Assembly: GCF_006517535.1 (NCBI RefSeq) | Contig: NZ_VHQH01000036.1 | Coordinates: 78,638 to 142,637 of the forward strand | DNA: 64,000 nucleotides | From: Schumannella sp. 10F1B-5-1 | GTDB taxonomy: Bacteria; Actinomycetota; Actinomycetes; Actinomycetales; Microbacteriaceae | Direction of reading: 5' to 3' | In this document: piece by piece, positions 7,533-17,168 of the stretch | Position numbering within the stretch: position 1 is the first letter of the stretch | How the letters are laid out: every line of letters begins with the position of its first letter | The notes under the pieces: generated by a model | What the model was told of the DNA's origin: nothing | Seen by the model: the letters and a program-made list of their open reading frames with translations, nothing else | The model's database searches: none | Position numbers and translations under genes: made by a program

Positions 7533-9082
7533 TCCCGGGTGAACAGGTACACGTCGGTGCGACTGAAGTGCTCGGTCTGCGCGAGCGCGAAGCCGGCCTC
7601 CGCGAACACGGTGAACTTCTCGTCCTGCGTGAGCGAGTGGTTGCTGACGACGTACCAGACCGAGCGGTAGCCGTCGAGCGAGTCGGGTGTCAGGCGCGTG
7701 TTCTTCTGCCAGAGCCCCCGCGGCGGCCCGGCGGCATTGATGTCGTCGAGCCCGGCGAACGACGCCGGATAGCTCTGAGCGATCACGCGCGACGTCGACG
7801 TCGGGTGCTCGCGCAGACCGCCCCAGACCACGCCGGCCTGTGCGTCGACGGGCGTTCCCGGACTCGTCGACTCCTCGGAGGCTAGCTCGCGGCTCTCGCT
7901 CTCGACGTAGGCGGCGACCTGGCTCCAGTCGCTGTGCTGCTTCGCCTCGGGCATCCGCTGGGCGACCCAGGGCGGAGCCGCGAGAGCGAGCACCGCGAGC
8001 AGAGCGACGATGCGCACCGCCCGCCGGGGGAGCGCGTCGATCGCGACCGCGATCAGGATCGCGAGCGCCGGCAGCGAGAACGTCAGGTAGCGCGGCGAGT
8101 AGAGCGGGGTGATGACGACCGTGGCGACGAGCAGCGCGAGGGTCGGCACGACGAGCGTCGCGAGCGTCATCGCGACCAGCACCGGTCGGGCGCGATGAGC
8201 GCGCAGCAGCAGCGCGATGCCGACGACCGCGGCCAGCCCGCCGATGAGGGCGAACGGCGCCGCCTTGGGGAAGAACTGCGTGACCAGCACCGCGTGCGGA
8301 GTCGTCGCATCCAGCGGGTGGATCCAGCCCACCTGCCCCTTCTGGCTCTCAGCGACCACCAGCAGGGGAGCCGTCGCGAGCAGCACGGCGGCGGTCACGA
8401 GCGCGAACGGCGCGGCACGGCGCGGCGCGAGCCGGCGCGCCGCGAGCAGCGTCACGACCGCGACGGCCTGGGCGGCGAGCAGCAGCACGAGGTAGAGGTA
8501 GAGCACGATCGAGAGGCCGGTCACGACCGCGAAGGCGGTCCAGAGCACGCGTCGCCCCGCCTCCGCACGCCCGGACTCGATCGCGAGCACCAGCAGCAGC
8601 GTCGACAGCGTCGCGAGCGCCAGCCCGAGGGCGTAGCTGCGACCCTCGCCGCCCGCCCAGCTGAACCGCGGGATCGCGATCAGCACCACGGCGGTGATGA
8701 CCGCGAGCCGCCGCGTCGCCAGCCGCTCGACGAGCAGCACCGTCAGCGCCACGGCGACCCCGGCGGCCAGGATGCTCGGCACCCGCAGCGCGACGGCCGA
8801 GTAGCCGACCAGGTCGAACCACTGGTGCATCAGCCAGTAGTAGAGGGCGTGCACGACGTCGACCCGGCTGACCAGCACGCCGAGCGCATCCACGTCGCGG
8901 GTCGTCGCCGTGACAGTCGCGCCCTCGTCGTACCAGAGCGACGGGACCCACGAGAAGGCGCCCGTCACGACGGCCGCGATCAAGCCGAGCAGCGACGCGA
9001 GCTGCCAGGAGCGCAGCGGGCGCCGGGGCGCGAGGGGCGCCGGCGACCGGTCGAGGCCGGTGCGCTCGTCGAGGGCGGTCAC
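7529..9082 (-). CDS. Polytopic glycosyltransferase (GT-C fold, GT39-like)
   Basis: The product has 517 residues and about ten or eleven hydrophobic segments. An acidic loop SLWYDEGATVTATTRDVDAL follows TM1, the place where GT-C enzymes keep their catalytic Asp/Glu. Next come LYYWLMHQWFDLVGYSAVALR and, much later, TPLYSPRYLTFSLPALAIL, which is typical of the ArnT/PMT-like group. These enzymes move a sugar from a polyprenyl-phosphate donor to an acceptor on the outer face of the membrane. GTG start, fused as GTGA to the end of the GT87 gene. The acceptor is unknown; a lipoglycan or wall polymer is likely. Confidence 0.75.
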   Translation of the reverse strand: MTALDERTGLDRSPAPLAPRRPLRSWQLASLLGLIAAVVTGAFSWVPSLWYDEGATVTATTRDVDALGVLVSRVDVVHALYYWLMHQWFDLVGYSAVALRVPSILAAGVAVALTVLLVERLATRRLAVITAVVLIAIPRFSWAGGEGRSYALGLALATLSTLLLVLAIESGRAEAGRRVLWTAFAVVTGLSIVLYLYLVLLLAAQAVAVVTLLAARRLAPRRAAPFALVTAAVLLATAPLLVVAESQKGQVGWIHPLDATTPHAVLVTQFFPKAAPFALIGGLAAVVGIALLLRAHRARPVLVAMTLATLVVPTLALLVATVVITPLYSPRYLTFSLPALAILIAVAIDALPRRAVRIVALLAVLALAAPPWVAQRMPEAKQHSDWSQVAAYVESESRELASEESTSPGTPVDAQAGVVWGGLREHPTSTSRVIAQSYPASFAGLDDINAAGPPRGLWQKNTRLTPDSLDGYRSVWYVVSNHSLTQDEKFTVFAEAGFALAQTEHFSRTDVYLFTRD

Positions 9083-10491
9083 GGTGCCGCCTCCAGCGTC
9101 GACGTCGGTGCCGACCCCGGTGCCGGCGCGAGGGTCGGCGACGCGCGACGACGTCGGCGGATCAGCCACGCGGCGATCAGCACGACCGCGGCGATCGCGA
9201 GCGCGACCCGGCTGACGGTCAGCGAGGGGATCAGCGAGCGCGCACTGAGCGCCAGCACGACGGCGAACCACTCCCACCGTCGGCTCAGCGCGATGAACGG
9301 CACGAGCAGCAGCGCGTACCAGGCGTAGCGCGGGCTCACGATCAGCAGGGTCATGCCGACGAGCACGACCTGGGTCATCCACGGCCGCGTCGGGTCGGTG
9401 CGCAGCACGCAGAGCACCGCGACGCCGGCGAGGATCACGGCCGCGACCGGCAGCGTCCAGGACCCCGGCAGCACGAGCGACAGGAGAGCGAACCGCGAGC
9501 CGTCTTCGTAGCCCTCCTCCTTCAGATAGCCGGGCAGATAGCCGAGCACCTGCGGACCCGAGGCGATGACGGCGGGGATGTAGACGGCGCCGAAGGTCAG
9601 CACGGCGGCCACGATCACGGCGACGGGACGCCGGCGGATCAGCGGCGGCGCCACGATGACCGGGATGAGCTTGGTCGCGATCGACGCCCCGAGCGCGATG
9701 CCGCCCCAGACGCGGTGGCCGCGACTGATGAGCAGCGTGCCGAGCACGGCGAGGGCCGCGCCGAGCACGTCGACGTGCGCGTTGTTCACGGCGTCGGTCG
9801 CCACCAGCGGGCACCAGCCCCAGAGGGCCGCCCAGCGCGCATCCATGCCCCGACGGCGCAGCGCCGCGATCAGCCCGGCCGTGACCCCGAGCGAGAGCAC
9901 GAGACCGCCGATCTGCATCGGCAGGTACTCGGCCTCGGGCGGCACGAACAGTCGCACCACCACGAAGTAGGCCTCGGCGACGGGCGGGTAGATCGTCAGC
10001 ACGGTCGGGCGGTTGAGCGCCGTGCACAGCGGATCGCCGTCGTCGACACTGCGCACGCCGTCGTAGCGGTAGCCCGGGCAGGAGATCTCGCCGTCGGCGC
10101 CGCTGCCGACCGAGGTGGGTGCGGGGAACAGCCACTCGGGGCGCAGATCGTCGAGCGCGTCGGAGGCCGGTGGATGGTCGTAGGGCGAGATCCCCGCCTT
10201 CTGCACGATGCCGTCCCAGGCGTAGCGGGCGGAGTCGTTGCTCGTATTCGGGGGAGCGAGGAGTCCCGCCGCGCCGATCAGCGCCGACCCCGCCAGCACC
10301 ACCGCCGCGACGGCGCGTGCCGGCACCCGGCGCAGCGCCAGCACGGCGAGGGCGAAGAGCACCCAGGCGACAGCGATCCAGGTCGTCAGGGCGGGCCTCT
10401 CGCCCGCGCGCATGGTCGTGAACATGAGGGTCGACCAGCCGATCGCCGCGGCCGTGACCGCGGCGAGCACGACCGCGACCGCTGCTCTCAC
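9079..10491 (-). CDS. Polytopic mannosyltransferase-like protein (GT87/DUF2029)
   Basis: The product has 470 residues and ten or so TM segments. The first extracytoplasmic loop contains NTSNDSARYAWDGIVQKAGI and then SPYDHPPAS, matching the GT87 family of polyprenol-phosphate-mannose-dependent transferases. Further signs are the SIATKLIPVIVAPPLIRRRP helix pair and VSPRYAWYALLLVPF. The GTG start is in the right place for TM1. A GAGGAT hexamer lies six bases before it, so the message may be leaderless. It forms an operon with the GT39-like gene and is divergent from the molybdoenzyme gene. Confidence 0.75.
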   Translation of the reverse strand: MRAAVAVVLAAVTAAAIGWSTLMFTTMRAGERPALTTWIAVAWVLFALAVLALRRVPARAVAAVVLAGSALIGAAGLLAPPNTSNDSARYAWDGIVQKAGISPYDHPPASDALDDLRPEWLFPAPTSVGSGADGEISCPGYRYDGVRSVDDGDPLCTALNRPTVLTIYPPVAEAYFVVVRLFVPPEAEYLPMQIGGLVLSLGVTAGLIAALRRRGMDARWAALWGWCPLVATDAVNNAHVDVLGAALAVLGTLLISRGHRVWGGIALGASIATKLIPVIVAPPLIRRRPVAVIVAAVLTFGAVYIPAVIASGPQVLGYLPGYLKEEGYEDGSRFALLSLVLPGSWTLPVAAVILAGVAVLCVLRTDPTRPWMTQVVLVGMTLLIVSPRYAWYALLLVPFIALSRRWEWFAVVLALSARSLIPSLTVSRVALAIAAVVLIAAWLIRRRRRASPTLAPAPGSAPTSTLEAAP

Positions 10492-10590
10492 CCCTCGATC
10501 CTCGCTGGTGGGGGTGTGGCGCCGGGCCCCGCACGGGGCTCTGTCTGCGAACCGTAATGTTTCGCTCTGCGCTCCGGCCGTCGTCCGTGG

Positions 10591-10603
10591 TGCACTGAGT
10601 GCA
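10591..10603. promoter_or_regulatory. Inverted repeat TGCACT-G-AGTGCA at the molybdoenzyme start
   Basis: A perfect six-base inverted repeat with a one-base centre ends on the A of the ATG. It could be an operator or a small start-site hairpin. No regulator can be assigned. Confidence 0.35.
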
Positions 10604-11769
10604 TGGCGGATCTGACCACGCGCGTCTCCGACCGGCTCGAGCCGGTCTTCGCGCGGCTGCGGCGCACCGCCTCCGATCCCGTCAAGTCGACGCGCACCGC
10701 GGTCGTCATCGGCCGCCTGCTCGGCGCCGCGTTCACGATCTGCTTCCTGACCGGGGTGTTCAGCCACATCCTGCAGGACTACCCGTACTGGATCACCGCG
10801 CCGCGACCCGTGAGCATCTACCGCATCACCCAGGGCGCCCATGTGATCAGCGGGATCGCCTCGATCCCGCTGCTGCTCGCGAAGCTCTGGACGGTCTTCC
10901 CCCGCCTGTTCGAATGGCCGCCGTTCCGCTCGGTCGCGGGCATCCTGGAGCGGCTGTCGATCGCGGTGCTGATCACGGCCTCGCTGGTCGAGGTCGCGAT
11001 CGGTCTGCTCAACATCTTCCAGGTCTACGTGTTCCCGTTCCCGTTCCGGCAGACGCACTTCGCGCTCGGCTGGGTGGTCTTCGGCAGCCTCGCGATCCAC
11101 ATCGCCGTGAAGCTGCCGCTCATCGCGCGCTACTGGCGCAGCGGGCCCCGCGATCGACCGCAGGCCGGCACGGTGATCTCGCGCCGCGGCTTCGTCGGCG
11201 TGGTCGGGGTCTCGGTGGGGGCGGTCACGCTGACGACCGCGGGTCAGACGATCGACGCGCTCAAGCCCTTCGACGTGCTCGCGCCGCGCAAGCAGAACAT
11301 CGGCCCGCAGGGACTGCCCGTCAATAAAACCGCGATGCAGGCCGGGGTGATCGCGCAGGCGAAGTCGCCCGCCTGGGAGCTCGAGGTCGTGGTCGACGGC
11401 GTGAGTCATCACCTCGATCTGGATGCGCTGCGTGCGCTGCCGCAGACCACCGCCGACCTGCCGATCGCCTGCGTCGAGGGCTGGAGCCAGTCGGCTCAGT
11501 GGCGCGGCGTGCGCATGCGCGACCTGCTCGAGGCGGTCGGCGCCCCGGCCGCGAGCGACCTGCGCGTACGCAGCCTGCAGCGCAGCGGGGTGACCAGCCG
11601 CATGGAGATGCCGGCCGCCTATTCCGCCGACCCGCTCACCCTGGTGGCGCTCGAGCTCAACGGCGACGTGCTCGACATCGATCACGGCTACCCGGCGCGC
11701 ATCATCGCGCCGGGCCGTCCGGGCGCTCTGCAGACGAAATGGCTCGCCACGATCGAGGTCGTGCGATGA
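10603..11769 (+). CDS. Membrane-anchored molybdopterin oxidoreductase with heme-b-like N-terminal domain
   Basis: The product has 388 residues. Residues 30-178 form four TM helices with histidines at 54, 80, 152 and 166, placed as in diheme cytochrome b or MsrQ-like domains. A twin-Arg SRRGFVG motif (194-199) and a hydrophobic stretch lead to a sulfite-oxidase-fold domain (about 255-388). The Mo-ligand Cys290 lies in PIACVEGWSQSAQWRGV, and HGYPARIIAPGRPG follows. The family includes MsrP (YedY), so the protein looks like MsrQ and MsrP joined in one chain with the catalytic part outside the cell. It is the only visible client of the Moco genes. Its stop overlaps the next start as ATGA. Confidence 0.85.
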   Translation: MADLTTRVSDRLEPVFARLRRTASDPVKSTRTAVVIGRLLGAAFTICFLTGVFSHILQDYPYWITAPRPVSIYRITQGAHVISGIASIPLLLAKLWTVFPRLFEWPPFRSVAGILERLSIAVLITASLVEVAIGLLNIFQVYVFPFPFRQTHFALGWVVFGSLAIHIAVKLPLIARYWRSGPRDRPQAGTVISRRGFVGVVGVSVGAVTLTTAGQTIDALKPFDVLAPRKQNIGPQGLPVNKTAMQAGVIAQAKSPAWELEVVVDGVSHHLDLDALRALPQTTADLPIACVEGWSQSAQWRGVRMRDLLEAVGAPAASDLRVRSLQRSGVTSRMEMPAAYSADPLTLVALELNGDVLDIDHGYPARIIAPGRPGALQTKWLATIEVVR

Positions 11770-12284
11770 GCGGCCGCCCCGCGATCGGCCTGCTGGCCCG
11801 GATGCGCGCACTCCCGCTGTTCGCCGAGTCGCCGATCTCCGGTCCCTACCGCGTCGCGCGTCTCGTGCTGCTGGTCGGGGGCGTGGCGATCTGCGTCGTG
11901 GGAGCGATCATCCTGCTGAACGACGTCGCGCCGAAGCGCTACCCGGGGCTCGCCGTGTGGCTCGTGGTGGCCGTGCTGCTGCACGACGCGGTGCTGGCTC
12001 CGCTGCTCGTCGCCGCGGGCCTCGGCCTGCTGCGGGCGCGCGACCGGCTGCGCATCAGCGCTCGCGCGGCCGCGGTCGTGCAGGGGGCTGTGGTCGTCGC
12101 CGGAGTGCTCACCGCGGTCGGCATCCCGGGCCTGCTCGCCAATCAGCGCGGCAGCGCGAACCCGACGATCGCGACGACGCCCTATCTGCTCTCGCTCGCC
12201 GTGATCTGGACCCTGGCGGTCGTGGCGATCGCGGTCGCGCTCGTCGTGCCGAGGCTGTCGGCGCGCCGCGCTCGCAGAAAGTAG
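11766..12284 (+). CDS. Four-TM membrane protein coupled to the molybdoenzyme
   Basis: The 172 residues have four hydrophobic helices, near 27-48, 58-85, 97-118 and 135-158. A short amphipathic N-terminus precedes them and a basic C-terminus (ARRARRK) follows. No catalytic motif is seen. The ATG start is inside the stop of the molybdoenzyme gene (ATGA), so the two are made together; it may be a membrane partner or stabiliser. The 3' end overlaps the convergent methyltransferase gene by 103 bases. I do not recognise a named family. Confidence 0.75.
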   Translation: MSGRPAIGLLARMRALPLFAESPISGPYRVARLVLLVGGVAICVVGAIILLNDVAPKRYPGLAVWLVVAVLLHDAVLAPLLVAAGLGLLRARDRLRISARAAAVVQGAVVVAGVLTAVGIPGLLANQRGSANPTIATTPYLLSLAVIWTLAVVAIAVALVVPRLSARRARRK

Positions 12285-12916
12285 CGCCCGCTCGTCTCCC
12301 ACTCGTCGTCGAGCTGCAGCCCGACCTCGAGCACGAGCTCCCGCAGCGCGATCCGGCCGACGCGCGACCACGGGAACGGGCCGCTCTCGCGGCCGTCGTC
12401 GTCGACCGCGATGAACACGGCCGTCTCGAGCAGATCGGGCTGGCTCTCCGCCTCGACGACGAGCGAGCCGCCCTCGGCCAGCAGCTCGCGGCAGCGGGCG
12501 AGCAGCAGGCGGGGGTCGCCGCCGATGCCGACGTTGCCGTCCATGAGCAGGATCGTGCCCCAGCCGCCCTCGAGCGGCAGGCGCTCGAAGACCGAGCGGC
12601 GCAGCGCCGGCGTGCCGTCGGCCGAGGTCATCGCCACGGCGTCGTCGGAGACGTCGATGCCGAGCGCGGCGACGGAGCGATCCGCCGCGGCGCGCACCAT
12701 CCGCCCCGGTCCGCAGCCGATGTCGAGCAGCGGAGCGCGGGCGTGATCCAGGGCGGAGAGGTCGGCATCCGTGGCGAGGCCGAGCCAGCGCGCGGCGTCG
12801 ATGCTGATCTCGGGGCCGTCGCCGTCGATGCGGCGCAGCACGAGCGGCCCGGCGGCCTCCGCGCCGAGCAGGCCGCGGTACGGCTCGTCGCCTCCCGTGC
12901 CGAAGGTGCCGCTCAC
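12182..12916 (-). CDS. Class I SAM-dependent methyltransferase
   Basis: The product has 244 residues. The SAM loop is LLDIGCGPGRMVRAAADRS (motif I, near residue 64), followed by LGIDVSDDAVAM (motif II) and ILLMDGNVGIGGDPRLLL where motif IV normally lies. The MDGNVGIGGDP run recurs in the actinobacterial relatives that sit beside DUF2064 and GT2 genes. The substrate is unknown. Start: GTG fused to the DUF2064 stop (GTGA). It is the last of three coupled genes (GT2, DUF2064, methyltransferase), so its substrate may be a sugar or polyprenyl sugar of that pathway. Confidence 0.8.
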   Translation of the reverse strand: MSGTFGTGGDEPYRGLLGAEAAGPLVLRRIDGDGPEISIDAARWLGLATDADLSALDHARAPLLDIGCGPGRMVRAAADRSVAALGIDVSDDAVAMTSADGTPALRRSVFERLPLEGGWGTILLMDGNVGIGGDPRLLLARCRELLAEGGSLVVEAESQPDLLETAVFIAVDDDGRESGPFPWSRVGRIALRELVLEVGLQLDDEWETSGRYFLRARRADSLGTTSATAIATTARVQITASESR

Positions 12917-13578
12917 GCCGGCACCGCCCGGGCGGCCGCCGCCGTGGTCAGGTGCGGGTGGGCATCCCGAACCGCCGTGAGGTCGTCGATCGTGTCGATG
13001 TCGCGCAGCGCGGGCAGGTCGACGACGTCGCAGCCGGCCTCGACGAGGCGACGGCGCTGCACGGCGCCGGTGTCGTCGCGCGACATCGGCACGCCGCGGA
13101 TCAGGTCGCCGCGACGGCGGCCGGGCGCGGCGGCCGTCAGACCGAGCGCCCAGAACCCCCCGTCGAGCGCGGGGCCGAACCACGCCGTGACCCGTGACCC
13201 GGCCGCTGTCGCGACGCCGTCGAAGAACGGCGCGACGGCGGCGGCCGTGATCTGCGGCGTGTCCATCCCGACGAGCAGCAGGGGCCCGTCGACCGCGTCG
13301 AAGAGCGCGCCGAGGCGTTCGTCCAGGCCGCCCGAGGGCTGGGGCAGCACCTCGAAGCCGTCGCGCACCGCGTCGGCGGCGTGGCCTTCGAAGAAAAGAA
13401 CCCGGCGATCGGCGGGCAGCGCTCGCACGACCTGGAGGGTGTCGTGCAGACTTGCGGCGGCCACGTCGGCGGCCTGCTCGAGCGAGAGCGGCGGATGCAG
13501 CCGGGTCTTCACGAGGCCGGGCCGGCACTCCTTGGCGATCACGGCCACGGTCACCGGCGTCGCGACGACGCCGGTCAT
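12913..13578 (-). CDS. DUF2064 / TIGR04282-type GT-A fold protein
   Basis: The product has 221 residues. The start AVIAKECRPGLVKTRLHPPL is the nucleotide-sugar-binding strand and loop of the DUF2064 family. The later blocks LLLVGMDTPQITA and FGPALDGGFWALGL carry its conserved Asp and aromatic residues. The fold is related to nucleotidyltransferases and GT-A glycosyltransferases. The family is often labelled arsenosugar biosynthesis glycosyltransferase, but the function here is not established. The length agrees with the mycobacterial relative that I recall beside Rv0539. It is coupled as ATGA to GT2 and as GTGA to the methyltransferase. Confidence 0.82.
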   Translation of the reverse strand: MTGVVATPVTVAVIAKECRPGLVKTRLHPPLSLEQAADVAAASLHDTLQVVRALPADRRVLFFEGHAADAVRDGFEVLPQPSGGLDERLGALFDAVDGPLLLVGMDTPQITAAAVAPFFDGVATAAGSRVTAWFGPALDGGFWALGLTAAAPGRRRGDLIRGVPMSRDDTGAVQRRRLVEAGCDVVDLPALRDIDTIDDLTAVRDAHPHLTTAAAARAVPA

Positions 13579-14246
13579 CGGGCGAGCTCCGACAGGATGC
13601 GCGACATGTCCAGGATCGCGGTGGCCGTGCCCCGCACGGTGCCCGTGACCTTCGAGCGGCCGACGCGGCGGGTGTAGCCGACCTCGGTCTCGGCGATGCG
13701 CCAGCCGGCCGCGTTCGCGCGCAGCACCATCTCGAGCGGGTAGCCGCTGCGGCGATCGCGCAGACCCAGCTGCTGCAGCGGCTCGGTGCGGGCCATGCGC
13801 AGCGGGCCGAGATCGTGGATGCGGGTGCCGGTGATGCGCGACAGGCGCCGGGCGAGGTAGCGGTTCGCCATCCGCACGTGCAGCGGCCAGTCGCTCCGGC
13901 CAGCGCGGGCGCGGTGGCCGAGCACGAGATCGGCCGTGCCGGCGTCGATCAGCTCGGCCATCGGCTGCAGCTCGGCGGGGTCGAGCGAGGCGTCGGCGTC
14001 GCAGAACGCGACCAGCGGCGCGGTCGCCGCCATCAGTCCGGCGTGGGCCGCGCTGCCGAAGCCGCGTCGCGGCTCGGACACGACCAGAGCGCCCGCGGCG
14101 GCGGCGACCTCGGCCGAGCGGTCGGTCGAGCCGTTGTCGACGACGATGCCGCGGTATCCCTCGGGCAGGCGCGCGAGCACGCCGGGCAGTGCCGCCTCCT
14201 CGTTCAGGCACGGGAACACGACGTCGACGCGTGCGGTGGACACCAT
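13575..14246 (-). CDS. GT2 glycosyltransferase (polyprenyl-phosphate sugar synthase type)
   Basis: The product has 223 residues. It starts VDVVFPCLNEEAALPGVLARLP, then GIVVDNGSTDRSAEVAAAAG, then the DXD-type VAFCDADASLDPAEL, all as in dolichol-phosphate-mannose synthase-like GT2 enzymes. It lacks C-terminal TM helices, so it is a soluble or peripheral enzyme that would charge a polyprenyl phosphate at the inner membrane face. Start choice: ATG at 14246, because a TACGGT box lies exactly six bases upstream and homology begins at once. First gene of the GT2-DUF2064-methyltransferase operon. Confidence 0.85.
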   Translation of the reverse strand: MVSTARVDVVFPCLNEEAALPGVLARLPEGYRGIVVDNGSTDRSAEVAAAAGALVVSEPRRGFGSAAHAGLMAATAPLVAFCDADASLDPAELQPMAELIDAGTADLVLGHRARAGRSDWPLHVRMANRYLARRLSRITGTRIHDLGPLRMARTEPLQQLGLRDRRSGYPLEMVLRANAAGWRIAETEVGYTRRVGRSKVTGTVRGTATAILDMSRILSELAR

Positions 14247-14425
14247 GCTCCGACCGTACTGGCGACCCCGGGGGCGGGGCCGGGCAGAAGTGTTACGGAA
14301 CGCGGACGAGTTGCGCGGTCGCGGCTGCGGCTCCGGATGAGGCTCCGGATGCGGCACGGCCCGTCGAGGCTGGACGTCCGCCTCGCTCGAGCTCGACGCG
14401 CGCCCCCGTCGCTTAGCCTCAGCCT

Positions 14426-15169
14426 GTGGACCTCGACGCGCCGACCGACGCCCGTCTGCGCGATCGCCGGGTGCTCGTCGTCGAAGACCAGCCCGAGCTC
14501 GCGGAGGTCGCCGTCGGCTACCTGCGTCGCGCCGGGCTCGTCGTCGACCACGCGGCCGACGGGTTCGCCGCGCTGGCGACGGTGACCCGCATCCGGCCCG
14601 ACCTCGTCGTGCTCGACCGCATGATGCCCGGCGTCGACGGACTCGAGGTGTGCCGGCGGCTGCGCGCCGACCCCGCGACGGCGAGCATCCCGGTGCTCAT
14701 GCTCACCGCGATGAGCGACGAGCAGTCGCGCATCGACGGGCTGGAGGCCGGCGCCGACGACTACCTGGCCAAGCCCTACGCACCGCGCGAGCTCGTGCTG
14801 CGATCGCTCGCGATCCTGCGCCGCACGGTCGCCGAGTTCGCCCCGGAGACCGTGATCGAGCTCGGCGGCTTCCGGCTCGACCCCACGGCGCGCAGCGTCG
14901 AGCTCGACGGCGAGCAGCTCGATCTGACCGGCCGCGAGTTCGACCTGCTGGAGTTCTTCCTGAAGCGACCGAACCAGGTCTTCCGACGCGACGAACTCCT
15001 CCGTGTCGTCTGGGGCTGGACTCACGGCGATCTCTCGACCGTGACGGTGCACGTGCGCCGACTGCGGGAGAAGATCGAACGAGACCCCCACTCCGTCCGA
15101 CATCTGGCCACCGTCTGGGGCGTTGGCTATCGATTCGAGATCACGGAGGCCACAGGTGGGGTCGAATGA
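14426..15169 (+). CDS. OmpR-family response regulator
   Basis: The 247 residues hold a receiver domain (14-127) with phospho-acceptor Asp64 in VVLDRMMPGVDG, acidic pair E20-D21, a switch Thr in MLTAMSDE and Lys in DYLAKPY. A winged-helix DNA-binding domain follows (about 150-243), ending RHLATVWGVGYRFE. TAGCCT lies six bases before the GTG start, which suggests a leaderless mRNA. It overlaps its kinase gene by 14 bases. The pair stands inside the molybdoenzyme/glycosylation cluster and could control it; the target genes are unknown. Confidence 0.9.
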   Translation: MDLDAPTDARLRDRRVLVVEDQPELAEVAVGYLRRAGLVVDHAADGFAALATVTRIRPDLVVLDRMMPGVDGLEVCRRLRADPATASIPVLMLTAMSDEQSRIDGLEAGADDYLAKPYAPRELVLRSLAILRRTVAEFAPETVIELGGFRLDPTARSVELDGEQLDLTGREFDLLEFFLKRPNQVFRRDELLRVVWGWTHGDLSTVTVHVRRLREKIERDPHSVRHLATVWGVGYRFEITEATGGVE

Positions 15170-16049
15170 CGGCTACGCGACACTGGCATGGACCCTCACG
15201 GCGCTCGCGGCGCTGCTGGGACTCACGGCGGCGCTGATCGCCGCGCGTCTCGGCGCGCAGAGAACCACGTTGGCCCGACAGCTCGCCACCGTCACCGCGC
15301 GCCTCGACGCCGAGCGCGACGAGCGGGCCCGCGACGAGCGGGTCGCCGCCTCGCGGCGTGAGCTCGCGGCGTTCCTCGCCCACGATCTGCGCGATCCGCT
15401 CAGTGGCATCGTCGCGATGAGCTCCGCGCTCGCCGACGGTGTCGCCGACGATCCGCAGCGCTTCCACCACCGCATCCAGGCGCTCTCGCTGCAGCTGTCG
15501 GGTATGGTCGACGACCTGTTCGAGCTGAGCAAGATCGAGTCGGGCACGCTCGCGCTGCAGCTGCGTCCGGTGTCGCTCGTCGACGTGGTCAGCGCGGCCG
15601 TGCACGATCACCGCTCGCGCGCCGACGGGCGCGAGATCCGGCTCCGCGTGCCGCGCGGCAGCGATCTGATGGTGCTCGCCGACGGTCGCGAGCTGGGCCG
15701 CGCCGTATCGAACCTGCTGCTCAACGCGATCCAGCACAGCCCGCCCGACGCGCCCGTGACGGTCAGCGCCGACGTGCTCGATGGTCGCCCGGTGATCTCG
15801 GTCGTCGACTCGGGCTCGGGCATCGCCGACGACGAGATCGCGCGCGTCTTCGAGACCGGATGGCGCGGAGCCGCCGCCGCTGCGTCGCCGGTCGGCGCGG
15901 GCGCGTCGAGCGGGGGAGCGGGGCTCGGTCTCGCGATCGTGCGCGGCATCGCCCAGGCGCATCGGGGCGACATCAGCGTGCGCAACGTGCCCGGGGGATG
16001 CCGGTTCGAGTTCCGTCTGCCGACCGACAGCGCGCTGACGGCCGCCTGA
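15156..16049 (+). CDS. Sensor histidine kinase, single-TM type
   Basis: The product has 297 residues. One TM helix (about 8-30) is followed by a coiled-coil-like charged stretch (36-66). The dimerisation H-box ELAAFLAHDLRDPLSG carries phospho-His near residue 76. The ATPase domain has the N-box LLLNAIQHSP, VVDSGSGI, and GAGLGLAIVRGIA as G2 box. There is no extracellular sensor domain, so the signal may be read in or near the membrane. Start: GTG at 15156 with a GGAGG eight bases upstream, inside the regulator gene. A variable Ala/Gly loop is present between the F and G2 boxes. Confidence 0.88.
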   Translation: MGSNDGYATLAWTLTALAALLGLTAALIAARLGAQRTTLARQLATVTARLDAERDERARDERVAASRRELAAFLAHDLRDPLSGIVAMSSALADGVADDPQRFHHRIQALSLQLSGMVDDLFELSKIESGTLALQLRPVSLVDVVSAAVHDHRSRADGREIRLRVPRGSDLMVLADGRELGRAVSNLLLNAIQHSPPDAPVTVSADVLDGRPVISVVDSGSGIADDEIARVFETGWRGAAAAASPVGAGASSGGAGLGLAIVRGIAQAHRGDISVRNVPGGCRFEFRLPTDSALTAA

Positions 16050-16065
16050 GGCGCTGGTCAGCGCC
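16050..16065. terminator. Possible hairpin GGCGCT-ggtc-AGCGCC after the kinase gene
   Basis: A perfect 6-bp stem with a four-base loop directly follows the stop of the kinase gene, in the convergent gap before the epimerase gene. It has no T-tract, so it is a weak candidate. Confidence 0.35.
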
Positions 16066-16115
16066 GGGCGGCGCACTCGCCGGCGCGGATCCGGCGGCGC
16101 CCGCGCGGATGCGCC

Positions 16116-17167
<1,052 letters not shown>

Positions 17168-17168
<1 letters not shown>

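Noticed and set aside
14337-14356. Direct repeat GGCTCCGGATG twice before the response regulator
   Set aside because: Two copies only, in GC-rich sequence that includes the frequent GGATG word. No known site matches.
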